DNA of 19,843 bases from an uncultured Collinsella sp. (GCA_902489945.1 CABUBZ010000037.1:1-19843), one strand, 5' to 3'. Counted from the stretch's first letter, positions 6,460-13,625 are shown. The notes: a model not told the origin generated them from the sequence alone. Program-made: numbers and translations.

Positions 6460-9381
6460 TTAACAAGCGGCGCCATGTTGCGGCGGCAGCGTATGGCCGC
6501 TGTTCTGCAAAAGGATGCCGCGCGGGTCAATGGATGCGCTGTCGGCAATGAGCTCCTCGAACGCATTGATTGGCATGGGGCGGTAGTAGTAAAAACCTTG
6601 GACATAGCGCACACCGAGTTCATGCAGAAAAGCGATTTGCTTGTCGGTCTCGACGCCCTCGACTATGACGGGCACGCCGATTTGCCAAGACATGTTGATG
6701 ACAGACTTGACGATGCTTTCTCCCTTGTCTGCCTGACTGGTTTCGACGGGCATGAAACGGCTGTCGAGTTTGATCACATCGGCGTCAATATTCTGCAACA
6801 TGCTGAGCGACGACGATCCGCTGCCAAAATCGTCGATGAGCACGGAGAAGCCCAGAGAACGGAGTTTGCTGGCGAGCGTTGTAACATCCTCGGGATTATT
6901 GGCGTACGCGCTTTCGGTGATTTCGGCCTTAACGTAATGCGTAGGAACGGCATGCCGCATTGCCAGACGTTCGAACTGCTTGGCGACGTCAACCGAGATC
7001 AAATCGGTTTGGCTTATGTTGACGGAGATGGGTACGCAGGGCAATCCCTGAGCCAAACGCTCGGAGAGCCATGCAAAAACGAGGCTCCAAATATGGCGAT
7101 CGAGCGTCACCGCGAAGCCGTTGCGCTCGAGCAGCGGTACAAACGTACCGGGTGAGACAAAGCCGCCGTCCTCGTCTTTCCAGCGGGCAAGCGCTTCGCC
7201 GCCTATGATCTTTTTGGTTTCCATATCATATTGCGGCTGGATATGGAAGGTTATCCGTCCCTGGTTTAGAGCGTGCTGGAATGCCGAGAGCAGATGGTCC
7301 TCGCGCTCGCGTTGCGCGTAGGTCTCGGGTTCAAAGAACTTGATGCGGTCTCTAAAATCGTGGCGCGCGCGGGTGAGCGCGGCCTTTGCGTGGTCGTAGA
7401 ACAAAATGTTGATGCGTTCTTCTGAACCTACGGGGCAAACGCCGAAGGCGGGCAAAAAGCCGACCGAGTCGTCGCGCGTGGCGACGATGCCCCGGATGCG
7501 TTCGTAGAGCGTGTCGATGGTCCCGCGGTCGCCGGGGAGATAGGCGACAAAGTCGTCCTGGCCCCAGTACCCGGCGATCCCGCCACAATCGGCTTGTAAC
7601 GTCTGCAGCGCGCTTCCTACCTCGGCAATGAGGGTATCGCCTGCCTGGCGTCCGTACCACTCGTTAAAGACGCGCATGCGTCCCAGGTCGATGGCGACAA
7701 TGGCGCGGTCTTCGTTGGGGTGCGCGGACCGATGCGTGTCGGCGACGTGTAGAAAATCATTGCCGCGCATGAGACCGGTCATCTTGTCCCGTCGGTCGTA
7801 CGCGGCAAAACTACCGACTTGGGTCAAAGCGCTTGGACTGTGATGTGTCGGAGCCGTGCTGCGTATCTCGGCGTCAAGGCGGCGATTGAGGCTGGACAGC
7901 ACCGTGAGCGGCTGCGAGGTGATAGACGAATAACGCGCAAAGGTCGTGTGGGCGACAGGGACGATATCGATGTCATGCACCGTGATGGGGGCCATGAGCG
8001 TTTGCCACAGCCTTTGGGCGGCATCGGAAAGATCGATGTCGGGCTGGCTGTCAAACATAAGAACAAACTGCAGGCCATATGAGCGGAAGAACTCGGGCGA
8101 TTCGGGGAGCTGAGACAGGATGCGCCCAGTGAGCTCCATGAGAACATCGTTGCCCGTTTGGTAGCCATAGACGGCATTGATACGGTCGATGTTCTCGAAC
8201 TTAAACGCCACCAAATCGGTGGGTTTGGCGAGTTCCCTACGCTTCTCGATAGCCGCCATCAGTGCGCGCACATCGCCCACACCGGTAGCGGGATCGGTGC
8301 TTTCGACAATGCTCGCGTTTGTGATGGAGCCGGCAAACAGCGTGGGCTCACTTTCGTTGCCGTCAAGACGTATGCCGGAGCACGTGACAGTAATGTATCG
8401 GCCGCTTGCATCCTTGGCGCGATAGCGCATTCTGTGACGGTGTTTTTTGCCGGACATCACCTCTTCGATATCCTGGCGCCAGGCATCGATGTCGTCGGGA
8501 TGGATGTGTTGCGACCATACCTTGTCCATCTGATGGACGTTTCCGGCTGGTAGGCCAAAATCCTGTACAGCGTTTTGAGACCAATGAGACTGATCGGTGT
8601 CGACGTTGCAGATAAACAGGTAGCGTCCGGTATCCGTGAGCGATAGCGCCTGGAAGATGCGGTCCCGCACGTCAAGAAAATCGTCAAAGGTGTCGAGTGC
8701 GCGATACTGCTCGTTGAACGCTTTGTTCATGCGATTGCGTGTGGCGTTGGCGAATTTGTAGTCGTACATGTGCCGGTCTGCCTCGGCCGTCATCTTGTGG
8801 AACACATCGCCTGCCTTGGGATTGGCGTGGGCGCAACCGTAGCTGTAGCTCATGGGAGTCTGGCCATCATCGAACGTCGAGCTGGCAAGAGAAGCCCGGC
8901 AGGCCTCGAGCCGCTGGTTGAGCATCTCAACCGAATCGGTTATAGAGATGAGCACGAACTCGTCGCCGCCTATGCGGTAGATGCGCTCATCGGGACGGCA
9001 GTGCAGCTTAAGGCAGTCGGCGACCTTGATGATGTAGCGGTTGCCTGCTGGGTGTCCAAAATGGTCGTTGCAGACTTTAAGACCGTCGATATCGATATAG
9101 GCAATCGTGTGTTCGAGCTGTCGATCCCAAACACATGTAATGTCATGGTTGTAGGCGGTGCGGTTGGGCAGGCCCGTGAGCGAATCGATGTAGGCATCGG
9201 CTTTGAGTTGCACGATGCGGTCGTTTAGGTGGGCGGCGGCATTGGTTGCTTCTGCGAGCAGGCGCTCGGCCTCGGGCTGCTGTGCGCCGTAGAGCTTCGA
9301 TAACTCGGCGAGACAGGTGTTGAACTGGTCGATCTCGTTGTGCTGTTGCGGCTCGGCACCCTGCACCTCGTTTGTTTCCAT
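6460..9381 (-). CDS. GGDEF-PAS-GGDEF-GGDEF-EAL bifunctional c-di-GMP protein
   Basis: The product has 973 aa from ATG 9381 and no membrane segment. A helical N-terminus (1-62) is followed by GGDEF (about 63-190; DSLTGLPNR, YIDIDGLKVCND, intact GGDEF at 138-142), PAS_3-like (about 245-355; HIHPDDIDAW, YRAKDASGRY), a degenerate GGDEF (about 363-500; YGLQF at the signature), a third GGDEF fold with GQDDF at 607-611, and EAL. EALAR at 729, N788, EITE at 820-823, DDFG at 850, K871, EGVE at 908-911 and Q928 are all present, so phosphodiesterase activity is expected. The I-site reads RPDE, close to but not RxxD. An in-frame ATG at 9399 would add six residues, but ACGAGGCGG lies before 9381. It is the first gene of the c-di-GMP block and is transcribed away from the patatin gene. 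Confidence 0.93.
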   Translation of the reverse strand: METNEVQGAEPQQHNEIDQFNTCLAELSKLYGAQQPEAERLLAEATNAAAHLNDRIVQLKADAYIDSLTGLPNRTAYNHDITCVWDRQLEHTIAYIDIDGLKVCNDHFGHPAGNRYIIKVADCLKLHCRPDERIYRIGGDEFVLISITDSVEMLNQRLEACRASLASSTFDDGQTPMSYSYGCAHANPKAGDVFHKMTAEADRHMYDYKFANATRNRMNKAFNEQYRALDTFDDFLDVRDRIFQALSLTDTGRYLFICNVDTDQSHWSQNAVQDFGLPAGNVHQMDKVWSQHIHPDDIDAWRQDIEEVMSGKKHRHRMRYRAKDASGRYITVTCSGIRLDGNESEPTLFAGSITNASIVESTDPATGVGDVRALMAAIEKRRELAKPTDLVAFKFENIDRINAVYGYQTGNDVLMELTGRILSQLPESPEFFRSYGLQFVLMFDSQPDIDLSDAAQRLWQTLMAPITVHDIDIVPVAHTTFARYSSITSQPLTVLSSLNRRLDAEIRSTAPTHHSPSALTQVGSFAAYDRRDKMTGLMRGNDFLHVADTHRSAHPNEDRAIVAIDLGRMRVFNEWYGRQAGDTLIAEVGSALQTLQADCGGIAGYWGQDDFVAYLPGDRGTIDTLYERIRGIVATRDDSVGFLPAFGVCPVGSEERINILFYDHAKAALTRARHDFRDRIKFFEPETYAQREREDHLLSAFQHALNQGRITFHIQPQYDMETKKIIGGEALARWKDEDGGFVSPGTFVPLLERNGFAVTLDRHIWSLVFAWLSERLAQGLPCVPISVNISQTDLISVDVAKQFERLAMRHAVPTHYVKAEITESAYANNPEDVTTLASKLRSLGFSVLIDDFGSGSSSLSMLQNIDADVIKLDSRFMPVETSQADKGESIVKSVINMSWQIGVPVIVEGVETDKQIAFLHELGVRYVQGFYYYRPMPINAFEELIADSASIDPRGILLQNSGHTLPPQHGAAC

Positions 9382-9446
9382 GCCCCCGCCTCGTTGCATT
9401 GCTGAGCTTATTTGTCAGCTTGCTGTTTGTTATCGAAAAGTACTGA

Positions 9447-9474
9447 ATAGTATAAACATCTTATAGGCGCGCAA
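9447..9474 (-). promoter_or_regulatory. Possible promoter of the c-di-GMP gene block
   Basis: On the minus strand TTGCGC (9469-9474) and TACTAT (9447-9452) are 16 bases apart, about 66 bases before ATG 9381. The AT-rich context stands out from the GC-rich genes. The match to consensus is only moderate. Confidence 0.38.
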
Positions 9475-9483
9475 GGGGATGGC

Positions 9484-9503
9484 AACGCCGCGAGGCGTTT
9501 TTT
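9484..9503 (+). terminator. Small GCGA-loop hairpin with T-tract, plus strand, between divergent promoters
   Basis: AACGCC (9484-9489), a GCGA tetraloop and GGCGTT (9494-9499) run into six T residues (9498-9503). This is the shape of a short intrinsic terminator for plus-strand RNA, yet no plus-strand gene lies upstream and the patatin promoter lies downstream. It may stop antisense RNA or a small RNA leaving the c-di-GMP region. Confidence 0.45.
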
Positions 9504-9560
9504 ATTCCCCAAACGGCAACGCCTGGGTGCGCATGAAAAATGCGACTGGGGCGGTATATG

Positions 9561-9589
9561 TTGACGGGTATACTTGTTCCGTTTAAATT
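9561..9589 (+). promoter_or_regulatory. Promoter of the patatin-like gene
   Basis: TTGACG (9561-9566) and TAAATT (9584-9589) are separated by exactly 17 bases. A start site near 9596 would give a leader of about 15 bases containing GGAG, 8 bases before ATG 9611. This is the best sigma-70-like promoter in the window. Confidence 0.55.
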
Positions 9590-9610
9590 TGCGGGGACGG
9601 AGATGGTCGC

Positions 9611-10480
9611 ATGACACAGCCAAATATGACGCGCACGGTGGGGCTTGCGCTCGAGGGAGGCGGCTACCGCGGTATGTATACGGCGGGCGTGCTCGACGTT
9701 TGGATGGAGCACGGTTTGACCTGCGACCATATGGTGGGTGTCTCGGCGGGCGCGGCGTTTGGCTACAATTTTAAATCGCGCCAGATCGGCCGCGCCATTC
9801 GCTATAACAAGGCCTATTGTGCCGACAAGCGCTATGCGGGTGTAGCAAGCTGGCTGCGGACCGGCGATATGTTCAATGCCGATTTTGCCTATCACGAGGT
9901 GCCCATCGAGCGCGATCCCATCGATTTGGAGACATATCGTGCCTGCTCCATGCGGTTTACGTGCGTGTGTACCGATATCGAGACGGGCAAGGCCGTCTAC
10001 CATGACCTGCCTTATGGCGACGAGCGGGATATCGAGTGGATCCGGGCGTCGTCTGCTATTCCCGTGGCGACGCGTCCCGTTGCTATTGACGGGCATAAGT
10101 ATCTGGATGGTGGCGTGGCTGATTCTATTCCCAGCGCATGGCTGTTTGCGCAGGGGTATGACCGCAATATCGTGGTGCTCACGCAGCCGGCGGGCTTTGT
10201 GAAGCAGCCCAACAGCGTGATGCCCATGCTGCGGCGCGTGTTCCGTCACTACCCAGAGTTTGTCGCAGCGCTTGAGCATCGGCATGAGGTCTACAATGCC
10301 ACGCTCGATGACCTGGCACGTCGCGAGTCTGCCGGCGAGGTCTTTGTGGTGCGGCCGAGCGAATCGGTGAAGGTGCCGTCGCTGTGCCGCGAACCGGATG
10401 AGCTCGAGCGCATCTACCAGGTCGGTCGCCGCGATGCGGAGGCGACTTTGCCGGCGTTGGAGGCCTACCTAGCGGGGTAG
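9611..10480 (+). CDS. Patatin-like phospholipase family protein
   Basis: The product has 289 aa. The oxyanion loop EGGGYRGMYTAG is at residues 15-26, the nucleophile elbow GVSAG at 43-47 (Ser45) and the dyad aspartate in DGG at 166-168, so the Ser-Asp dyad of patatin-type acyl hydrolases is complete. The likely reaction is lipid or lysophospholipid acyl-ester hydrolysis. The substrate cannot be told. No signal peptide or transmembrane helix is seen, so it is probably cytoplasmic or peripheral on the membrane, as in the bacterial RssA/YjjU-type group. GGAG lies 8 bases before the chosen ATG; a second ATG five codons later has no better site. It has its own promoter, is divergent from the c-di-GMP block and convergent with the thiamine operon. 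Confidence 0.92.
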   Translation: MTQPNMTRTVGLALEGGGYRGMYTAGVLDVWMEHGLTCDHMVGVSAGAAFGYNFKSRQIGRAIRYNKAYCADKRYAGVASWLRTGDMFNADFAYHEVPIERDPIDLETYRACSMRFTCVCTDIETGKAVYHDLPYGDERDIEWIRASSAIPVATRPVAIDGHKYLDGGVADSIPSAWLFAQGYDRNIVVLTQPAGFVKQPNSVMPMLRRVFRHYPEFVAALEHRHEVYNATLDDLARRESAGEVFVVRPSESVKVPSLCREPDELERIYQVGRRDAEATLPALEAYLAG

Positions 10481-10490
10481 GGGTTGCATA

Positions 10491-10538
10491 CGGAAAGCAC
10501 ATCCCGGAATGGAGGTCCAAACTGGGATGCGCTTTCCG
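10491..10538 (-). terminator. Long hairpin between the convergent patatin and thiE genes
   Basis: Two 15-base arms (10491-10505 and 10524-10538) flank an 18-base loop. In minus-strand RNA every position pairs, with one G-U wobble; in plus-strand RNA the same position is an A-C mismatch. This suggests that selection acts on the thiE-side transcript. There is no T-tract, so it may be a 3'-end processing or stabilising hairpin, or a Rho-assisted terminator. Confidence 0.45.
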
Positions 10539-10581
10539 CTCTAGAAGATATGAGACTGTGGATCAGCTGCTCGGCTTATGC

Positions 10582-11277
10582 CTATGCCTGCTGCCAGGTG
10601 TCGACGAGCTCCTTGGCGGCGGCGTAGGGGTCGTCGGCACTGCAGACAGCGCTCACCACAAAGAAGCCATCGACGCCGGTGGCCTTGAGCTGCGGCAGGT
10701 CGGCCGTCTTGACGCCGCCGCCCACCACGATGGGCACGGGGCTTGCCGCGTGGAGTGCGGCCAGGTCCTCAAAGCTCTTGGTGATGATAGAGCCGTCGGC
10801 CGCGCGTCCGCAGTCGCGCTTGGTTTCGGTCTCGTGGAGCGGGCCGATGCCCAGGTAGTCGACTAGGCTCATGTCGGCGGTCTTGACGTACTCGAGCATC
10901 TCCTCGCAGCGGGCCGAAAGGCCCACGATGGCATCGGGGCCCAGAAGCTTGCGGCAGACCTCGACGGGAATATCGCTCTGGCCCACGTGCACGCCGTCGA
11001 CAGCAATACCCTGCTCGCGCGCGGCGAGTACGCAGTCCAGGCGGTCGTCGATCAGCAGGGCAACCTGACCGGTTTTGCCGGCCTGTGCGATTGCCTGCGC
11101 GGCGTCGCCCGTCAGCGCAATGATCTCGCGGGCGCTTGCCACCTTGGAGCGCACCTGGATGCAGGTAAAGCCGGCGTCGAGCGCCTGGGCCACCACATCG
11201 CCCACGGGACGCCCGAGCGTGTTTTCGGGGCCGAGTACCAGATAGGCCGAGATATCAAGGTTGTCGCGGATGCTCAT
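10582..11277 (-). CDS. thiE: Thiamine-phosphate synthase
   Basis: The product has 231 aa, a single TIM-barrel domain of ThiE. It joins hydroxymethylpyrimidine diphosphate with hydroxyethylthiazole phosphate to make thiamine phosphate, releasing pyrophosphate. Visible family motifs are QVRSK at 41-45 (pyrophosphate contact), DDRLD at 78-82, VHVGQSD at 97-102, GLSA at 119-122, DYLGIGPLHETETK at 140-153 and VVGGGV near 184-189. AGGAGG lies 7 bases before the ATG. The start overlaps the stop of the upstream thiamine-binding gene by four bases (ATGA), so translation is probably coupled. It is the last gene of the TPP-riboswitch operon, and no thiD is in the window. Confidence 0.95.
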   Translation of the reverse strand: MSIRDNLDISAYLVLGPENTLGRPVGDVVAQALDAGFTCIQVRSKVASAREIIALTGDAAQAIAQAGKTGQVALLIDDRLDCVLAAREQGIAVDGVHVGQSDIPVEVCRKLLGPDAIVGLSARCEEMLEYVKTADMSLVDYLGIGPLHETETKRDCGRAADGSIITKSFEDLAALHAASPVPIVVGGGVKTADLPQLKATGVDGFFVVSAVCSADDPYAAAKELVDTWQQA

Positions 11278-11615
11278 CGTGCTTCCTCCTGCTTTTTGAT
11301 CTGCGCTTCCATGCGTTCGAGCTTGCCGGTCATGGTGTCGGTAAATCCGGGTCGAATATCGGCTTTGAGCACGACTTCGGTGCGGATGCCCTTGCTCGCC
11401 AACACAAAGGTTGCGTCGCGCACGACCTGCATGACCTCGTCCCAGTCGCCCTCGATCTCGGTGAACATGGAGGTGGTGCGGTTGGGCAGGCCGCTCTCGC
11501 GAATGACACGCACGACCTCGGCGACCTCGGCGGATAGCTCATCGCCGGTGCCGCACGGGGCGATGGCCACGGCGACGAGCGTGTTCATGCCGGCATTGGT
11601 TGCGGGCTCGGACAT
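11274..11615 (-). CDS. Thiamine-binding protein, UPF0045/MTH1187 family
   Basis: The product has 113 aa. VAVAIAPCGTGDELSAEV and the following small alpha/beta segment with SMFTEIEGDWDEVM match the UPF0045 (DUF77, thiamine-binding) family, which forms a ferredoxin-like fold and binds thiamine or related pyrimidines. Its position between thiM and thiE under a TPP riboswitch supports a role in thiamine or precursor handling. The exact ligand here is inferred. No catalytic residues are known for the family. AGGAGG lies 8 bases before the ATG; a second in-frame ATG is at codon 10 and conserved similarity begins around there. It starts 3 bases after thiM stops and overlaps thiE by four bases. Confidence 0.88.
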   Translation of the reverse strand: MSEPATNAGMNTLVAVAIAPCGTGDELSAEVAEVVRVIRESGLPNRTTSMFTEIEGDWDEVMQVVRDATFVLASKGIRTEVVLKADIRPGFTDTMTGKLERMEAQIKKQEEAR

Positions 11616-11618
11616 GGC

Positions 11619-12458
11619 CTATGCCTCCTCGAGCTCGAGTCGGTTATCGGCGATGTCTTGGGCGGTTGCGCGGTAGAGCTCGTCGATAAAGGCGACCTTA
11701 AAGCTTGCCGGGGCGTCGGCGACAGCGGCGGCACGCGTGCCGGCCACGTTGTAGACGGCGGTGCCGCAGACGGCTGCTGTAAACGGGTCGGCGGCGCAGG
11801 CGTACACGGCCAGCACGCCGCCCTGCGAGCAGCCGCAGCCGGTGATCTTGGACATGAGCGGGCTGCCGCCGTGAGACTTGGCCACCGTCGTGCCGTCGGT
11901 GATCAGGTCGACTTCGCCCGAGACCACAACGGCGCCACCGGTGTGGCGAGCGAGCGCCACGGCGGCATCGCGGGCGGCGTCGACCGTGTCGGTGGTATCG
12001 ACACCGCGCACGCGGCTCAGATCGGCCGCCTCGCCCTCAAGACCCCACAGGCCGGCGAGCGCGATGATCTCGGAGGCGTTGCCGCGCACGATGGCGGGCT
12101 TGTACTGCTTGAGCTCGTTTACCAGCTGGGTGCGCAGGCTGCCGATGCCCAGGCCCACCGGATCGAGCACCCAGGGCTTGCCGGCGTCGTGTGCCGCCTT
12201 GGCCGCGCGGGGAATCGTCTGCTCGTAGATGGGGAAGAGCGTGCCCATGTTGAGATAGATGGCGCCGCCGCCGGCAACGAGCGCCTCGCCCTCGTCGGGC
12301 AGGTAGACCATGGCGGCCGAACCGCCCACGGCGAGCTGCGCGTTGGCGACAAAGTCGATCGTCACCGTGTTGGTGATGGAGCCGGCCATCGGGTTGGTGG
12401 CGCGAATCTCGTCCACGGCCTTGACCACATGTTGCTTAAGCTGTTCCGAATCAATCAC
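11619..12458 (-). CDS. thiM: Hydroxyethylthiazole kinase
   Basis: The product has 279 aa, typical for ThiM. The enzyme phosphorylates 4-methyl-5-(2-hydroxyethyl)thiazole with ATP, the salvage entry of the thiazole half of thiamine. Family signatures are ITNTVTIDFVANAQLAVGGS at 28-47, LDPVGLG at 98-104, VRGNASE at 124-130 and the ribokinase-like anion hole TGCGCSQGG at 206-214, with the catalytic Cys210. The start is GTG at 12458, set by AAGGAGG 8 bases upstream. The ATG overlapping that site is out of frame. It is the first gene of the operon, directly downstream of the TPP riboswitch and its terminator. Confidence 0.95.
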   Translation of the reverse strand: MIDSEQLKQHVVKAVDEIRATNPMAGSITNTVTIDFVANAQLAVGGSAAMVYLPDEGEALVAGGGAIYLNMGTLFPIYEQTIPRAAKAAHDAGKPWVLDPVGLGIGSLRTQLVNELKQYKPAIVRGNASEIIALAGLWGLEGEAADLSRVRGVDTTDTVDAARDAAVALARHTGGAVVVSGEVDLITDGTTVAKSHGGSPLMSKITGCGCSQGGVLAVYACAADPFTAAVCGTAVYNVAGTRAAAVADAPASFKVAFIDELYRATAQDIADNRLELEEA

Positions 12459-12476
12459 TGCACATGCCTCCTTGGC

Positions 12477-12510
12477 ATAGAAAAGGGGCGCTGTGCATAG
12501 ACAGCGCCCC
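12477..12510 (-). terminator. Intrinsic terminator of the TPP riboswitch
   Basis: On the minus strand GGGGCGCTGT and ACAGCGCCCC (12485-12494 and 12501-12510) form a perfect 10-bp stem with a 6-base loop, followed by TTTTCTAT. It ends about 20 bases before the thiM start and is the expression platform of the riboswitch. Confidence 0.88.
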
Positions 12511-12519
12511 TGTCAAGGC

Positions 12520-12620
12520 GGCATGCTCCCTACGCCAGCATTAACTGACAGGTTCAAAGGATTGGGCCCATTGCCCTCTCAGCCTTGTGGTTTGCACCGC
12601 CGGCACTCCCGCATCGAATC
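12520..12620 (-). promoter_or_regulatory. TPP riboswitch (thi-box) controlling thiM-thiE
   Basis: The minus strand carries the conserved thi-box segments in order: GGGAGTGCC, CTGAGAGG, CCTTTGAACCTG and GCTGGCGTAGGGA. P1 is closed by ATGC (12611-12614) with GCAT (12523-12526). TPP binding should fold the aptamer and allow the downstream terminator. CCTGTCA inside the aptamer (12546-12552) is exactly complementary to TGACAGG (12509-12515) at the base of the terminator, which gives a plausible antiterminator for the ligand-free state. Confidence 0.95.
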
Positions 12621-12631
12621 TGTTGTTCCCT

Positions 12632-12637
12632 ATACTA
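12632..12637 (-). promoter_or_regulatory. Possible -10 of the thiamine operon
   Basis: The minus strand reads TAGTAT. A start near 12625 would put the aptamer almost at the 5' end of the RNA, which fits. No good -35 is visible. Confidence 0.33.
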
Positions 12638-12641
12638 GCGC

Positions 12642-12676
12642 ACCTGACAAAATAAACCTGTCCCTTTTTGGCAGGT
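12642..12676. repeat. Imperfect inverted repeat in the thiM / HAD divergent promoter region
   Basis: ACCTGACAAAA (12642-12652) and TTTTGGCAGGT (12666-12676) are reverse complements with one mismatch, around a 13-base spacer that also contains CCTGTCC. The repeat lies in the -35 zone of both divergent genes, so it could be a shared operator, or a copy of a dispersed genomic repeat. Confidence 0.4.
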
Positions 12677-12679
12677 CGG

Positions 12680-12685
12680 TACAAT
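12680..12685 (+). promoter_or_regulatory. Possible -10 of the HAD phosphatase gene
   Basis: TACAAT lies about 31 bases before ATG 12717. The -35 position falls inside the inverted repeat and is poor. Confidence 0.38.
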
Positions 12686-12716
12686 AGACGGGATAAAGAA
12701 TGACCGAGGGGGCTTT

Positions 12717-13625
12717 ATGATCAAACTTGTGCTGACCGATATGGACGATACGCTGATTCCCGCTGGGCAAGACGGCGCCAGTGACTATGCCATCGAGGGC
12801 ATTCACGCCATGCAGGCGGCGGGCCTGCACTTTGGCCCGGTTTCGGGTCGCCAACCGTCCGCGATGGGCTGGATGTTCCGCAATCGCGCCGAGTGCTTCT
12901 CGACCGGTGCGTTCTGCAACGGACAGGTGATGTTTGTCGATGGTGAGGTGGTCGCCTCGCGTGCAAGCGACAATAACGCCCTGATGCGTCTGGCGGACTA
13001 CCTTGAGCAAGAGACCGACGACACCTATCTAAAAGTCTACAGCCTGGGCGATGACTTTTGGGGCAACGACGCCTATTGCGTGACGAGCGACCCCGAGCGC
13101 GTTCGTCGTGCCATGGAGTCGGGCGGCAACGCGTGGCTCAAGGGCGAAGAGGCCCCGTGCCGTCCTGTTGTCGATGATGCCCCGGTATACAAGGCGAATA
13201 TCTGGAGCGCCCGCTCGCGCGAAGAGCTCGCCGAGCTGCGTGGGCGCGTTGCCGCCGAGGTACCGGAGCTCTCGCTCGTGTTCCCCAACAACCGCGTGCG
13301 CCTGTTCGACATTCTCCCGGCCGGCTGGGACAAGGGCTGCGCGGCGCTCGAGCTAGCGCGCGCCCTGGGTCTGACACCCGACGAGGTCGCGGTGTTCGGC
13401 GACTCCGATAACGACCTGCCCATGATTGATGCTGTCTCCAATTCCGTGGCAGTCGCGAATGCCAACGAGGCTGTCACGGCCGCCGCGCGCTGGCATATCG
13501 GTGCCGCGGCAGACGACGCGGTCGCCGAGGCCCTGCACCAGATTGCTGCCTGCGCCACTACGGGGGAGATGCCGCCGTTTATGCGTCAAGTGGATGCGAC
13601 GGGCTCGCATATCGCGAACGCCTAG
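12717..13625 (+). CDS. HAD-superfamily hydrolase, Cof-type (IIB) phosphatase
   Basis: The product has 302 aa. All four HAD motifs are visible: DMDDT at 8-12 (nucleophile Asp8, acid Asp10), VSGR with Ser43, Lys206 in GWDKG, and FGDSDND at 227-233. The long segment between motifs II and III is a Cof-type cap, so it is a small-molecule (sugar phosphate or cofactor) phosphatase. The substrate is not predictable. Motif I reads DMDDT rather than the more usual DxDGT. It starts with ATG after GAGGGGG. The LysR gene follows after 10 bases, so they are probably co-transcribed. It is divergent from the thiamine operon, which makes a role in phosphorylated thiamine metabolites conceivable but unproven. 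Confidence 0.93.
   Translation: MIKLVLTDMDDTLIPAGQDGASDYAIEGIHAMQAAGLHFGPVSGRQPSAMGWMFRNRAECFSTGAFCNGQVMFVDGEVVASRASDNNALMRLADYLEQETDDTYLKVYSLGDDFWGNDAYCVTSDPERVRRAMESGGNAWLKGEEAPCRPVVDDAPVYKANIWSARSREELAELRGRVAAEVPELSLVFPNNRVRLFDILPAGWDKGCAALELARALGLTPDEVAVFGDSDNDLPMIDAVSNSVAVANANEAVTAAARWHIGAAADDAVAEALHQIAACATTGEMPPFMRQVDATGSHIANA

Noticed and set aside
6383..6466. TTG start at 6466 for the 905-aa protein, overlapping the upstream stop codon
   Set aside because: No ribosome site, and the added residues resemble no domain. ATG 6382 is favoured, but translational coupling from the TTG cannot be excluded.
9461..10285. 274-codon minus-strand open frame
   Set aside because: It is antisense to the patatin gene, which has a complete Ser-Asp dyad, promoter and ribosome site.
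11658..12500. 280-codon plus-strand open frame
   Set aside because: It is antisense to thiM and runs into the riboswitch terminator. The product is low-complexity Gly/Ala/His-rich.
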